Shown: positions 7,720 through 18,500 of the stretch, piece after piece | Layout of the letters: each line of letters starts with the position of its first letter | Position numbering within the stretch: position 1 is the stretch's first letter | From: Frankia sp. QA3 | GTDB taxonomy: Bacteria > Actinomycetota > Actinomycetes > Frankiales > Frankiaceae | DNA: 64,000 nucleotides | Direction: 5' to 3' | NCBI RefSeq assembly: GCF_000262465.1 | Contig: NZ_CM001489.1 | Span: forward strand, 1,337,781-1,401,780 | The notes under the pieces: model-generated | What the model saw: only the letters and a program-made list of their open reading frames with translations | Database searches by the model: none | Told to the model about the DNA's origin: nothing | Position numbers and translations under genes: made by a program

Positions 7720-8661
7720 ATGGAGTTGCGGCACCTGGTGTCTTTCCTTGCTATCGCGGACGAACTGCATTTCGGCCGCGCTGCCGCTCGGCTACATCTC
7801 TCGCAGCCATCCCTGAGCCAACAACTACAACGACTGGAACGCAGCCTCGGCGTCGAGCTGGTCGCGCGGACGTCGCACGATGTCCGGCTCACCGCGGCCG
7901 GAAAGGCGTTCGAGGCCGAGGCGCGAGCCATCATCTCACAGATGCGCAAGGCCACCCACACCGCCCGCGAGGTCGCGGCCGGCCGAACCGGGGTGGTGAG
8001 CGTCGGGTACAACTTCCCCGGCGGCCAGCACGTCGTTCCGGCCGCGCTCACGAAAATGTCGGCCGAATATCCCGACGTGAGCGTCACGCTGGTGGAGCAG
8101 CGCACCGGTCCGCAGCTTTCCGCGCTGGCCGCCGGCGATCTCGACGTCGCGATCGTCTACGGCCGTCCGACCTCGCCGGAGTTTCAGTCCCGGCGACTGT
8201 TCCGGGTGCCTCTCGTCGCGGTCGTCGGCCACGGGCACACGTGGGCGGGTCGCGGCGGCATCCCCTTCGGGGAACTCGCCCGCCAGCAGTGCGTCCTGTT
8301 CGCCCGGGAGAAGAGCCCGGCGATGTACGACGCGATCCAGGCGGCCGCCGAGGCCAGCGGCATCACCCTGTCGGTCGCCCACGAGGTGGACGACCCGAGC
8401 GCGACCGCGATCGTCGTCTCGGTGAAACCGCTGGTCGGATTCGCCTCGGTGTCGCGTGGCCTGCACATCGGCTCCGCGGTCGGGGGCCCGCGGCCGTGCG
8501 CCGTCCAGCTTTACGACCCGGTCCCCACCCTGGATCTCTACGTCGTCTGGCGGGCGGCGAACTCGGCGCCACTGGTGGATATCTTCGTCGACTGTATCGA
8601 GGCGGCCCGGCCGTTCCAGGTTCCAGCCTACGGCCGGGCCGAATCAAGAGTGAGGCGATAG
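7720..8661 (+). CDS. LysR-family transcriptional regulator
   Basis: A 313-residue LysR regulator. The winged helix-turn-helix occupies residues 1-60 (MELRHLVSFLAIADELHFG, then LHLSQPSLSQQLQRLE), followed by the linker helix and a periplasmic-binding-protein-like effector domain from about 88. The ATG at 7720 has GGAGG at 7710-7714; the GTG at 7708 is less well placed. LysR proteins often control adjacent genes, so control of the flanking lipid operons is likely. Unusually for LysR, its gene is co-directional and lies between the two blocks rather than divergent from one target. The 146-bp gap upstream is where its own promoter should be. Confidence 0.9.
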   Translation: MELRHLVSFLAIADELHFGRAAARLHLSQPSLSQQLQRLERSLGVELVARTSHDVRLTAAGKAFEAEARAIISQMRKATHTAREVAAGRTGVVSVGYNFPGGQHVVPAALTKMSAEYPDVSVTLVEQRTGPQLSALAAGDLDVAIVYGRPTSPEFQSRRLFRVPLVAVVGHGHTWAGRGGIPFGELARQQCVLFAREKSPAMYDAIQAAAEASGITLSVAHEVDDPSATAIVVSVKPLVGFASVSRGLHIGSAVGGPRPCAVQLYDPVPTLDLYVVWRAANSAPLVDIFVDCIEAARPFQVPAYGRAESRVRR

Positions 8662-8795
8662 AAAAGTCTGACCGTTCATTCCAGGAAAGCGCCTTGCCGG
8701 GTTCCCGGAATAATCCGAGACTCGGGCGTGAAAAGGTCTGACGCACTTCACCGTGCGGAGGGCCGCGTCCGCGCTACGCGGAAAGGTGATGACAC

Positions 8796-10502
8796 GTGCA
8801 GAAATCCACCTCGGCCGGCGGCACCGCCCTGCCGGACGACCAGGGGATCTGGTCCGTGGTCGAAGGCGGCGCCCAGGCGCACCCCGAGCGGCCCCTGCTG
8901 GGCCGCACCGACATCCCCGGCGAGGCGATCCGCGAGATCAGCAGCGGTGAGTTCGCCGAGCAGGCCCGGACGGTGGCGGCCGAGCTGCTCGCCCTCGGGG
9001 TCGGCCACGGCGACCGGGTCGCCGTCATGGGGCGCACCGGCTACCCCTGGGCGCTGCTGAGCGTCGCCGCCCTCGGCGTCGGCGCGGTGATCGTCCCCGT
9101 GTACCCCACGGCGTCGGCGGTGCAGGTCCGCCACGTCCTGACCGACTCCGGCGCCGCCTGGGCGTTCGCCGAGACCGACGAGCAGGTGCGGCAGGTCAGC
9201 GAGGCCGGCGCCGCCGGGCTGCGCCGCCCGGCCTGGAACCTGGGACAGGTCGACGAGTGGGTGGCCGCGGCGGGAGGCCCGACCGACCCCGGCGCGCGGC
9301 GGGCCGCACTCGACGAGGAGTTCGCCCAGCGCGCCGGCAAGGTCCGGGCCGACGACCTGGCAATGATCATTTACACCAGTGGCACGACGGGCCTGCCGAA
9401 GGGGTGCATGCTCACCCACCGCAACATGTTCGCCTCCTCGGTGGGCACCGTGGAGCAGACCGGCGATCTGTTCGGCACCGCCGAGGACGGCACGCAGGCC
9501 ACCACGGCGCTGTGCCTGCCGCTGTCGCACGTGTTCGGGCAGACGATCCTGTTCGCCTGCCTGCACGCCGGGACGCGCACCATCCTGCTCCCCGGGGTGC
9601 CCGAGCTGCTGCCCGCGATGCCGGTGATCCGCCCGACGTTCCTGGCCCTCGTGCCGTACGCGCTGGAGAAGATCCGCAAGCGGGTGCGGGACCTGCCGGA
9701 CGACGCCATCGCCGCGGCGTTCGGCGCTCGGCTGACCCAGGTGATCTGCGGCGGTGCCTCGCTCGACGACACGACCGCGGCGTTCTTCGCCGGCGCCGGC
9801 GTCAACGTCCTGAACTGCTACGGCCTGACCGAGGCCGCCACCGCGGTCACGGTGAACGCCCCGGCCACCAACCGGCGTGGGACCGTCGGACGGCCGATTC
9901 CCGGGACGACGGTCGCGATCGCCGACGACGGGGAGGTGCTCGTCCAGGGCGCCAACGTCTCGCCCGGCTACTGGTCGGCCGGCGAACGCGCCGTCGGCCG
10001 CGACGCCACCGGTCCCGGCGAGGATCGCTGGCTGTACACCGGCGACGTCGGCCACCTCGACCCCGACGGCTACCTGGTCATCACCGGGCGCCGCAAGGAG
10101 ATCCTGGTGACGAGCGGCGGCAAGAACGTCGCGCCCACGCCGTTGGAGGACCGGGTGCGGCTGCATCGGCTGGTCAGCAACTGCATGGTCGTCGGAGAGG
10201 CCCGCTCGTTCGTCTCGGCCCTGATCACCCTGGACCAGGCCGCCTTCCCCGGCTGGGCCGCGGCGAACGGCGTCCGCCTCTCCGCGCCCGACTGGTGGGA
10301 GCACCCTCGGCTGCTCGCCGAGCTCCAGCTCGCCGTGGACGACGCCAACAGCCTCGTCTCCCGCGCCGAGTCGATCCGGAAGTTCCGCGTGCTCGACACC
10401 GACTTCACGGTCGAAAATGGACATCTCACGCCTTCAATGAAACTTCGCCGTTCGATCATCGAGCGGGATTTCACCGAGGCGATCGCATTTCTTTACCAGT
10501 GA
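8796..10502 (+). CDS. Long-chain acyl-CoA ligase (FadD15-like)
   Basis: A 568-residue ANL enzyme that activates long-chain fatty acids with ATP and CoA. The motif IIYTSGTTGLPKG is at about residues 190-202, NCYGLTEAATAV near 343-354, the YTGDVGHLD hinge near 413 and the C-terminal TPSMKLRR with its lysine at about 549. The overall pattern is the long-chain acyl-CoA synthetase branch, distinct from the FAAL-like ligase at 1213. The GTG start has an AAAGGTG box nine bases upstream. It could import a fatty-acid starter into the megasynthase pathway or recycle products. The 134-bp gap upstream contains two near-copies of GAAAAGTCTGAC, at about 8661 and 8729. Confidence 0.9.
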   Translation: MQKSTSAGGTALPDDQGIWSVVEGGAQAHPERPLLGRTDIPGEAIREISSGEFAEQARTVAAELLALGVGHGDRVAVMGRTGYPWALLSVAALGVGAVIVPVYPTASAVQVRHVLTDSGAAWAFAETDEQVRQVSEAGAAGLRRPAWNLGQVDEWVAAAGGPTDPGARRAALDEEFAQRAGKVRADDLAMIIYTSGTTGLPKGCMLTHRNMFASSVGTVEQTGDLFGTAEDGTQATTALCLPLSHVFGQTILFACLHAGTRTILLPGVPELLPAMPVIRPTFLALVPYALEKIRKRVRDLPDDAIAAAFGARLTQVICGGASLDDTTAAFFAGAGVNVLNCYGLTEAATAVTVNAPATNRRGTVGRPIPGTTVAIADDGEVLVQGANVSPGYWSAGERAVGRDATGPGEDRWLYTGDVGHLDPDGYLVITGRRKEILVTSGGKNVAPTPLEDRVRLHRLVSNCMVVGEARSFVSALITLDQAAFPGWAAANGVRLSAPDWWEHPRLLAELQLAVDDANSLVSRAESIRKFRVLDTDFTVENGHLTPSMKLRRSIIERDFTEAIAFLYQ

Positions 10503-10615
10503 TCCGTGCCACTCGATTGCCGGCACTTATCGGCCGATGAGATGTAGACCGGTCCGTTGACCGACGAACTTCCTGATCAGCACCATGACACGGTAGCCGG
10601 CCCGAACGCTGCGCT

Positions 10616-10638
10616 GCCGGCCGCCGCCGGCGGCCGGC
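10616..10638 (+). other. GC-rich 10-bp perfect hairpin before the flavoprotein gene
   Basis: GCCGGCCGCC (10616-10625) and GGCGGCCGGC (10629-10638) form a perfect stem with a three-base loop, ending eleven bases before the GGGAGG box of the gene at 10663. It has no T tract. It may stabilise the downstream message or attenuate read-through from the ligase gene. The rest of the 160-bp gap holds no recognisable gene. Confidence 0.6.
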
Positions 10639-10662
10639 TGCCTACAACGGGAGGACAATGCC

Positions 10663-11898
10663 ATGTACGACGTCATCGTGGTGGGTGCGCGCTGCGCCGG
10701 ATCGCCATTGGCGATGCTGCTCGCGCGGCACGGACACAAGGTGCTCGTGGTGGACCGAGCCACCTTTCCGAGCGACACCGTCTCGACGCACTACATTCAC
10801 CAGGCCGGCCTGTCCCGACTCAAGGAGTGGGGCATTCTGGACCGGCTCGTCGCCACCAGTCCGCCGGCGATGCGGCATCTGACATTCTCCTACACGGACA
10901 TCTTTCTCGAGGGTTTCGCGGACCCGATCGACGGCATTACCGAGGTTTACTCCCCGCGCCGGACGATCCTCGACGAGATCCTCGTCGACGAGGCGCGCAG
11001 AGCCGGCGCCGAGGTCCTCGAGGGGTTCACCGTCACCGACCTGATCTTCGCCGAGGGGCGCGCCGCCGGCGTGCGCGGGCGCATCGGCGACGGCCCGGAA
11101 CGCGAGTTCAGAGCCACGTTCGTGGTCGGTGCCGACGGCCGCAACTCGACCGTGGCGGGCCTGGTCGAAGCCGAGATCTACCGGTCCGTGCCCGCGTCGT
11201 GCTTCGTCTACTACTCGTACTACAGCGGGCTGGACTGGCCGTTCCACCACCGCACCGGCTTCGGCCAGCAGCAGCTCGGCGCGTGGCCGACGCACGCCGG
11301 TCAGCACCTCGTCGCCGTCATGCGCCGCAAGGAGCGGATGCGCGAGTTCCGGGCGGACGTCGAGGGCAGCTTCCATGAGATCATCGACCAGGTCGTGCCC
11401 GAACTCGGTGAGGACCTGCGCACGAACGGAAAGCGGGCGGAGAACTTCCGCGCCATGGCGTACCCGGACAACTACTACCGCCGTTCCGCCGGTCCCGGCT
11501 GGGCGCTGGTCGGCGACGCCGGCTACCACAAGGACCCGTTCACCGGCTGGGGCATCACCGACGCGCTCAAGTACACCGAGGTGCTCGCGGAGAAGCTGCA
11601 CGAGGGTCTTTCCGGAACGCGCCCGATCGACGAGGCGGTCGAGGAGTACACGAAGATCCGTGATGCCGAGAGCAACGGCACCTTCGAACTCACCTGCAGC
11701 CTCTCGGAACTCAGCCTCACCCCCTACTACGACTCCGTTTTCCGGGCGACCAGCATGAGCCCGGAGTACACGACGAAGTTCTTCGGCCTCATCGCCGGCG
11801 GCATTCCCGGCGAGGAGTTCTTCGCCCCGGCGAACCTCGAGCGGCTGTACGAGGACGTCAACATGCCGGCCGACCGGAGGATTCTCACTCGTTCCTGA
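10663..11898 (+). CDS. FAD-dependent oxidoreductase, geranylgeranyl-reductase/PHBH-like
   Basis: A 411-residue flavoprotein of the p-hydroxybenzoate hydroxylase-like superfamily that includes geranylgeranyl reductases and lipid or polyketide monooxygenases. The N-terminal FAD-binding Rossmann motif reads VVGARCAGS (about residues 6-14), the mid-domain motif VVGADGRNS is near residue 155, and the ribityl-binding GDAGYHKDPFTGWG is near 284-297. It starts at an ATG with GGGAGG eight bases upstream. In this locus it could reduce or epoxidise double bonds of a long chain. Substrate is not deducible. It is followed by an SGNH hydrolase after 46 bp and probably shares its transcript. Confidence 0.8.
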   Translation: MYDVIVVGARCAGSPLAMLLARHGHKVLVVDRATFPSDTVSTHYIHQAGLSRLKEWGILDRLVATSPPAMRHLTFSYTDIFLEGFADPIDGITEVYSPRRTILDEILVDEARRAGAEVLEGFTVTDLIFAEGRAAGVRGRIGDGPEREFRATFVVGADGRNSTVAGLVEAEIYRSVPASCFVYYSYYSGLDWPFHHRTGFGQQQLGAWPTHAGQHLVAVMRRKERMREFRADVEGSFHEIIDQVVPELGEDLRTNGKRAENFRAMAYPDNYYRRSAGPGWALVGDAGYHKDPFTGWGITDALKYTEVLAEKLHEGLSGTRPIDEAVEEYTKIRDAESNGTFELTCSLSELSLTPYYDSVFRATSMSPEYTTKFFGLIAGGIPGEEFFAPANLERLYEDVNMPADRRILTRS

Positions 11899-11944
11899 GC
11901 GCCGCCGCGCCGCCGCGCCGCCGACCGCCACGAAAGGTCCGCAG

Positions 11945-12547
11945 ATGCCCGCAGTCAGGTTCACGGCCCTCGGTGACAGCTTCGTCGAGGGCCGCGGTGA
12001 CGTCGCCGCCGACGGCTCCTACATCGGCTGGGCCAGCCGATTCGCCCGGCGGATGGGCGTGGCCGCCCGCGAGGTCCGCAACCTCGGCGCCTACCAGACG
12101 ACCACGCAGCAGGTCGTCGACCGGCAGCTGCGCCCCGCCCTGGCGCGCAAGTCGCCGCTGATCGGCGTGGTGGTCGGCGTCAACGATCTCGTCCAGGACT
12201 ACGACCCCGACCGGTTCGCCCGCAACCTCGACACGATCTTCCGGTCGCTGGCGGGCCTGGACACCACGGTGTTCACCGCCAGCTACCCCGACATCCCCGC
12301 CAACCTGCCGCTGCCGGAGGAGTTCCGCGGCCTGCTGCGCGAGCGGTTCGCGTTCGCGAACACCGTGCTGCGCGAGGTGTGCGAGGCGACCGGGACGCTG
12401 CACCTGGACATCGCCGCCCGCGAGGACTGGGCCGGGCGGCGGCTGTGGAGCCCCGACGGCCTGCATCCGAACTCCGAGGGACATCGACTGTTCGCCGAGC
12501 AGATGGCGGACCTCGTCGAGCGCGCGTCCTGGCTCACGGCCGCCTGA
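11945..12547 (+). CDS. SGNH/GDSL-family hydrolase
   Basis: A 200-residue SGNH hydrolase. Block I with the catalytic serine reads LGDSF (S12), block III GVND is near residue 77-80, and block V DGLHP with the Asp and His of the triad is near residues 170-174. There is no signal peptide, so it should act in the cytoplasm as an esterase or thioesterase. An AAAGG box precedes the ATG. It lies directly before the megasynthase, which lacks an obvious C-terminal thioesterase domain, so a role in product release is plausible but unproven. Confidence 0.85.
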   Translation: MPAVRFTALGDSFVEGRGDVAADGSYIGWASRFARRMGVAAREVRNLGAYQTTTQQVVDRQLRPALARKSPLIGVVVGVNDLVQDYDPDRFARNLDTIFRSLAGLDTTVFTASYPDIPANLPLPEEFRGLLRERFAFANTVLREVCEATGTLHLDIAAREDWAGRRLWSPDGLHPNSEGHRLFAEQMADLVERASWLTAA

Positions 12548-12590
12548 GCCGCACCGTCCGCCGGCGTCGTCCGGCAGTGAAGGGAACATC

Positions 12591-15500
12591 GTGACCAAGC
12601 CAGCGCTCCCCCCGAGCCCGTCCGAGCCCGACGGTTTCGACGACCGGCGGCTCGCCCGGACCCCGATCGCGATCGTGGGCATGTCGGGCCTGTTCCCGAT
12701 GGCCCGCAACCACCGCGAGTACTGGCAGAACGTCGTCGACGGCGTCGACTGCACGACCGAGGTGCCGCCCTCGCGGTGGGACCTGGACGACTACTACGAC
12801 AGCGATCCCACCTCGCCGGACAAGACCTACTCGCGGCGCGGCGCCTTCATCCCGGACGTCGAGTTCAGCCCGCTGGAGTTCGGCCTGCCGCCGAACCAGC
12901 TCGAGGTCACCAGCACGATGCAGACCCTGAGCCTCGGCGTCGCCCGTGACGTGCTGCGCGACGCGGGCGCCCGCGACGCCGCGGGCGCGGCCGCGGACTG
13001 GTACGACTCGGCGCGCACCGGCGTCGTGCTGGGCACGACCGGCCCGGTCCCGCTCATGCATCCGCTCGCCGCCCGGCTGTCCACGCCGGTGCTGCGCGAG
13101 GCGGTGCGCAGCTGCGGGCTGAGCGAGGCCGATGCCGACGCGATCAGCCGCAAGTACGTGGAAGCCTTCGCGCCGTGGGAGGAGAACTCCTTCCCTGGCC
13201 TGCTCGCGAACGTGGTGGCCGGCCGGGTCGCCAACCGGCTCGGCCTCGGTGGGATGAACACCACCGTCGACGCGGCCTGCGCGGCGTCGCTGTCCGCGGT
13301 CCGCCTCGCCGTGGCGGAGCTGGTCGACGGCCGGGCCGACACGATGATCACCGGTGGCGTCGACACCGAGAACACGATCTTCATCTACCTGTGCTTCTCG
13401 AAGGTCCAGGCGCTGTCCAAGAGCGGCACGATCAGCCCTTTCTCCGACGACGCCGACGGCACCCTGCTCGGCGAGGGCATCGGCATGCTGGCGCTGCGCC
13501 GGCTCGCCGACGCCCGCCGCGACGGCAACCGCATCTACGCCGTGATCCGCGGGATCGGCTCGTCCAGCGACGGCCGGTCCAAGAGCATCTACGCCCCCCG
13601 CGCCGAGGGGCAGCGGGTGGCGCTGGAACGCGCCTACCACGACGCCGACTGCTCTCCGGCGTCGGTGGAGCTGTTCGAGGCCCACGCCACCGGCACGGCG
13701 GTCGGCGACCGCACGGAGCTCACCGCGCTCGGCGGCCTGCTGCGCGACGCCGGCGACGAGCGCAACTACGCGGCGCTGGGCAGCGTGAAGTCCCAGATCG
13801 GCCACACCAAGGGCGCCGCCGGCACGGCCAGCCTGATGAAGCTCGCCCTCGGCCTCTACCACAAGGTCCTGCCACCGACGATCAACGTCGAGCGGCCCAA
13901 CAGCGCCGTCGACTTCACCGACGCTCCCTTCTACGTCAACGTCGCGAACCGGCCGTGGATCCGCGACCCGCACCGGCCGGTGCGCCGCGCCGCCGCGTCC
14001 GCGATGGGCTTCGGCGGGACGAACTTCCACGTGGTCCTCGAGGAGGACTCGGGCGACCGGTCGGCGGTGCGCGCGCTGCACCGCACCGCTCGCGCGCACC
14101 TGTGGCACGCCCCGGACGCTCCCGCGCTGCTGGAGCTGCTGCGCGCGGGCGCGCCGAGCGTCGACGGGCCGATCCCGGTCGACGCGGCCCGGGTCGGCTT
14201 CGTCGCCCCGGACGACGACGCCGTGGACGAGCTGCGCGAGATCGCGATCTCCCAGCTCGAACGGTCCCCGGACGCGGCCGAGTGGTCGCACCCCCGCGGC
14301 ATCCACTTCCGCCGCGCCGCCCGGGAGAACATCACCGTCGCCGGGCTGTTCGCCGGGCAGGGCAGCCAGTACCTCGACATGGGCCTCGACGCCGCGCTCG
14401 GCGTCCCGCCGGTCGGCGCCGCCTTCGACGAGGCCAACGCCGCGTTCGACGGCGCCGAGCGGCGGCTCGCGCCGATTGTCTTCCCGCCGCCGGTGTTCGA
14501 GGCGGCGCTGCGCCAGGAGCAGGAGGTGGCCCTGCGCGCCACCGAACACGCCCAGCCGGCGATCGGCGCGCTGTCCGTCGGCCAGTTCCGCTACCTGCGC
14601 GAGCTCGGCCTGCGCTGCGCGGGCTACCTGGGCCACAGCTTCGGCGAGCTGACCGCGCTGCACGCCGCCGGCGCGCTCGACGCGGCGGGATTCTTCCGCC
14701 TCGCCCGCGAACGTGGCCTGGCCATGGCGCCGCCCGCGGGCGACGCCGGCGCCGACCGGGGCACCATGGCCGCCGTCCCCGCGGACCGCGACCGGGTCGC
14801 GGCGATGCTGACCGAGCACCCCGACCTGGTCATCTGCAACCACAACGCCCCCGAGCAGGTCGTCGTCGGCGGTCCCGCGGACGCGGTCGCCGCGTTCGTC
14901 CGCCGCTGCGCCGAGCAGGGACTCGACGCCCGCCCGCTGCCGGTGTCCGCCGCCTTCCACACCCGCTACGTCGCGCACGCCGTCGACCGGTTCACCGCGG
15001 CCCTCGCCTCGGTCCCCGTCACCGAACCGGCCGTGCCGGTCTACCCGAACACCCGCGGCGCGAGCTACGGCCCGGACAGCGCCGCCAACGCCGCCGTGCT
15101 TGCCCGCCAGCTCCTCGAGCCGGTCGAGTTCGTCGACGCGGTCCGCGCCGCCCACGCCGCCGGCTGCGACATCTTCGTCGAGTTCGGCCCGAAGCAGGTG
15201 CTGACCCGGCTCGTCCGCCAGATCCTCCCCGACGCCGACGTCGTGACGGTCCCCACCGACGCCGGCCCTCTCGGCAACTCCGACGTCGCCCTGAAGCAGG
15301 CCGCCGTCCAGCTCGCCGTGCTCGGCGTGGATCTGTCCGGCCTCAACCGCTACCAGGCCGACCCGTTCGAGGCGATCCCCGCCAAGGGCCCGACGGTGAC
15401 CCTGTCCGCGCCCGAGTACACCCCGCCCGCGCGCCGGGCGGCCTACGCCGCGGCTCTCGACGACGGCTACCGCATCACCGCCGCGGGTGCCCCCGCCGCG

Positions 15501-18500
15501 CCCGCCCTGCCCGCCCCCCGGGCCGAGCTCACGTCCGAGGTGACCACGGTGGAATACGTCCCTACCGGCGCGACCGGCGCCGAGGTGAACGGCGTTGGCG
15601 TGGCCGGCGCTGGCGTGAACGGTGCCGGCGCGAACGGTGCCGGCGCGCACCACAGCCTGACCGGCGCCGCCCTGCTCGAGCACGCACCCGTGAACGGCGC
15701 CGGAGTCAACGGCGCCGGAGTCAACGGCGCCGGTACCAATCGCGCGGGCCGCAACGGCGCCGGGCACCTGCCCGAGGCGGTGGCCGCCCATCACCCGGGG
15801 CCCCTCTCGGCCGGCGGGGCAGCCGGTCTGCCCGCCGGCGCGGACATCCTCGCCCAACAGGTCAACCTGCACGCCGTCTACTTGGAAAGCCAGCTCGACG
15901 TGGCCAACCGCCTGGTCGGCGCGCTGCAGGAGTACCAGCGCCGCGGCCAGACCGACGAGCGGTTCACCGACGCGGTCGCCACCGTGGCCGGCCAGAGCAT
16001 CGCCATCGGCCAGACCCACACCCGTGCCAACGAGGTGCTCGCTCAGCTTGCCGCGCTCGAACTGGCAACGGCCGACCCCGGCGCCCCGACGCTGGCCGGC
16101 GGACCCCGACCGACCCTGCCGGGGTCCTTCGGGTCGGCGCCGGCCGCTCCCCGCGAGCTTCCGCCGACCCCGACCCCGACCCCGACCCCGGCCCCGACCA
16201 CCCTCCCGGCCCAGCTTCCGATACCGGCCCAGCCGACCACGCCGGACGCCCCCGCCCCCGGCGCCGGCGTTGGCGCCGGTGTCCTTGATCGTGAGGCGGT
16301 GCGGGGTGCGTTGGTCGAGGTGGTGGCGGAGAAGACGGGTTATGCGGCGGACATGATCGATACCGGGATGGATCTGGAGGCGGATCTCGGGGTCGATTCG
16401 ATCAAGCGGGTGCAGGTGTTGGGGGCGTTGCGGGAGCGGTTCCCGCAGTCGCCGACGGTGGGTCCGGAGCAGCTCGCGGAGCTGCGGACGTTGGATCAGA
16501 TCGCCGACTTCGTCGCCGCCGCGCCGCCCGGATCATCCGGATCACCGGCCGGGTTCGGCGGCCCGGAGGCAGGTGGTGTCGACCCAAAAGCCGGTGAGCC
16601 GGCCGGGGCGCCGCGCCGGACCGTCCGGCTGGTGACCCTGCCCGGAGTCGACCGGCTCGACCGCCCGTACGCCGAGTCGCCGGTGGCCGTCGTCGTCCAT
16701 CGCGGCGACCCGGGTGCGGGACCGATTCTCGACGGCCTGCGGACGCGGGGGTGGACCGTGCGGGAGGCCGACCTCGCCGCCGCCACGCCCGGCGGCCCGG
16801 CCGTGCCGACCTCCGACGACGTCGAGCGGGCCCTGGCCGCCGCGTTCGAGGGGAGGACAGACCTCGCCCTGACGGTCCTGACCCCGCGCGCCGACCGGGA
16901 CCGCGCCGACCGGGACCGCGCCGACCGGGACCGCGCCGACCGGGACCGCGCCGACCGGGATCATGGCGGCTGGGACCACTCCGTGGCCGTGCTCGCGGAG
17001 ACCGTCCTGGTCGCCCGACACGCCCACCTGTCGTTGTCGGCGACCGCCGCGGGCGGCTCCCGCGCCGCGTTCGTCACCATCACCCGCCTCGACGGCGGGC
17101 TGGGGCACCATGGCACGGCCGGCGCGGCGGCGTCCCTGCTCGGCGGGGTCGGCGGGGTCGTCAAGACGCTCGCCGCCGAGACTCCGGAGTTGTTCTGCCG
17201 GGCCGTCGACCTCGCGCCGGGCCTCGCCGGGGAGACCGTCGCCGAGCTGCTCGACGCCGAGCTCCACGACGTCGCCCGAGACACCCCCGAGGTGGGCATC
17301 GACGCCGCCTCGGTGCGCCGGACCGTCGTCCCCGGCCTGTTCGACCCCCTCGCGGCGGCCGACCCGGCCGACCCGGCCGGCACGACCCCCGGTGACGCCG
17401 CCTCCGACGGCGCTGCGGCGGCGGTCACCATCGGTGCGGACGACGTCCTCGTCGTCTCCGGTGGGGCGCGCGGCGTCACGGCGCTGTGCGTGCGCGCCCT
17501 CGCCGAGCGCGCCGCCGCCCGCTTCGTGCTGCTCGGCCGGTCGGCCCTGGCCGACGAGCCCGACTGGGCCGCCGGCGTCGCCGACGACGACCTCAAGACC
17601 GTGGTGATCGACCGACTGCGGGCCGAGGGCACCCGTCCCACCCCCCGCGAGGTGGAACGCATCTACCAGGGGCTGCTGGCCCAGCGCGAGATCCGCGCGA
17701 CGGTGGCGGCGATCGCCGCCGCCGGCGGGCGCGCCGAGTACGTGGCGGTCGACGTGACCGACGCCGGCGCCCTGCGCGCCGCGCTCGGCGGGGTGCGCGG
17801 GCAGGTCACCGGGGTCGTGCACGGCGCGGGGGTGCTCGCCGACGCGCTGCTGCCCGCCAAGACCGCCGCGGACGTGGCCCGGGTGTTCGCACCGAAGCTG
17901 ACCGGGCTGCGCGCGCTGCTCGACGCCCTGGACGGCGCCCCGCTGCGCCACCTGATCCTGTTCACCTCCGTCGCCGGGCTGTACGGCAACCTCGGCCAGG
18001 CCGACTACGCCGCCGCCAACGAGGCCCTGTGCCGGGTCGCCGCGGCGATGAAGCACGACCGTCCCGACTGGCACGTCACCGCCATCGACTGGGGCGCCTG
18101 GGACGGCGGCATGGTGACCCCCGCCCTGCGGGAGCTGTTCCAGGCGCGCGGCGTCGAACTGCTGCCCCCCGACGCGGGCGCCCGCGCCTTCGCCGAGGCG
18201 TTCCGGCCCGACCGCGCCGACGAGGTGTGCGTCCTCGTCGGGCCGGGCCGCTCCCTGGCGGAACCGACTGCGGCCGGCGGGCCGGCCGTGCGTGCCCGCC
18301 GGCCGCTCAGCCCGATCGTCGACCATCCCGTGATCGCCGCCCACCGGATCGGGGCTCACCGGGTGCTGCCGGCGACGTTCGGCCTCGGCTGGATGATCAA
18401 CGTCGTCGAACGGTCCCACCCGGGCCGCCGCGTCGTCGAGGTCCGCGACTTCGCGGTGCACAAGGGCATCGTCTTCGACGGCGCGTCGCCCGACGGCGCG

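Noticed and set aside
10663-11898. Flavoprotein taken as a carotenoid or menaquinone pathway enzyme
   Set aside because: No phytoene synthase, prenyl transferase or menaquinone gene lies nearby. Only the superfamily can be supported.
12534-16019. Long minus-strand ORF of 1161 codons opposite the synthase
   Set aside because: It is the antisense shadow of the KS-AT region. It is Gly/Arg/Val-rich, has no family motifs, and the plus strand has all catalytic residues. The same applies to the 807-codon ORF at 16542-18965.
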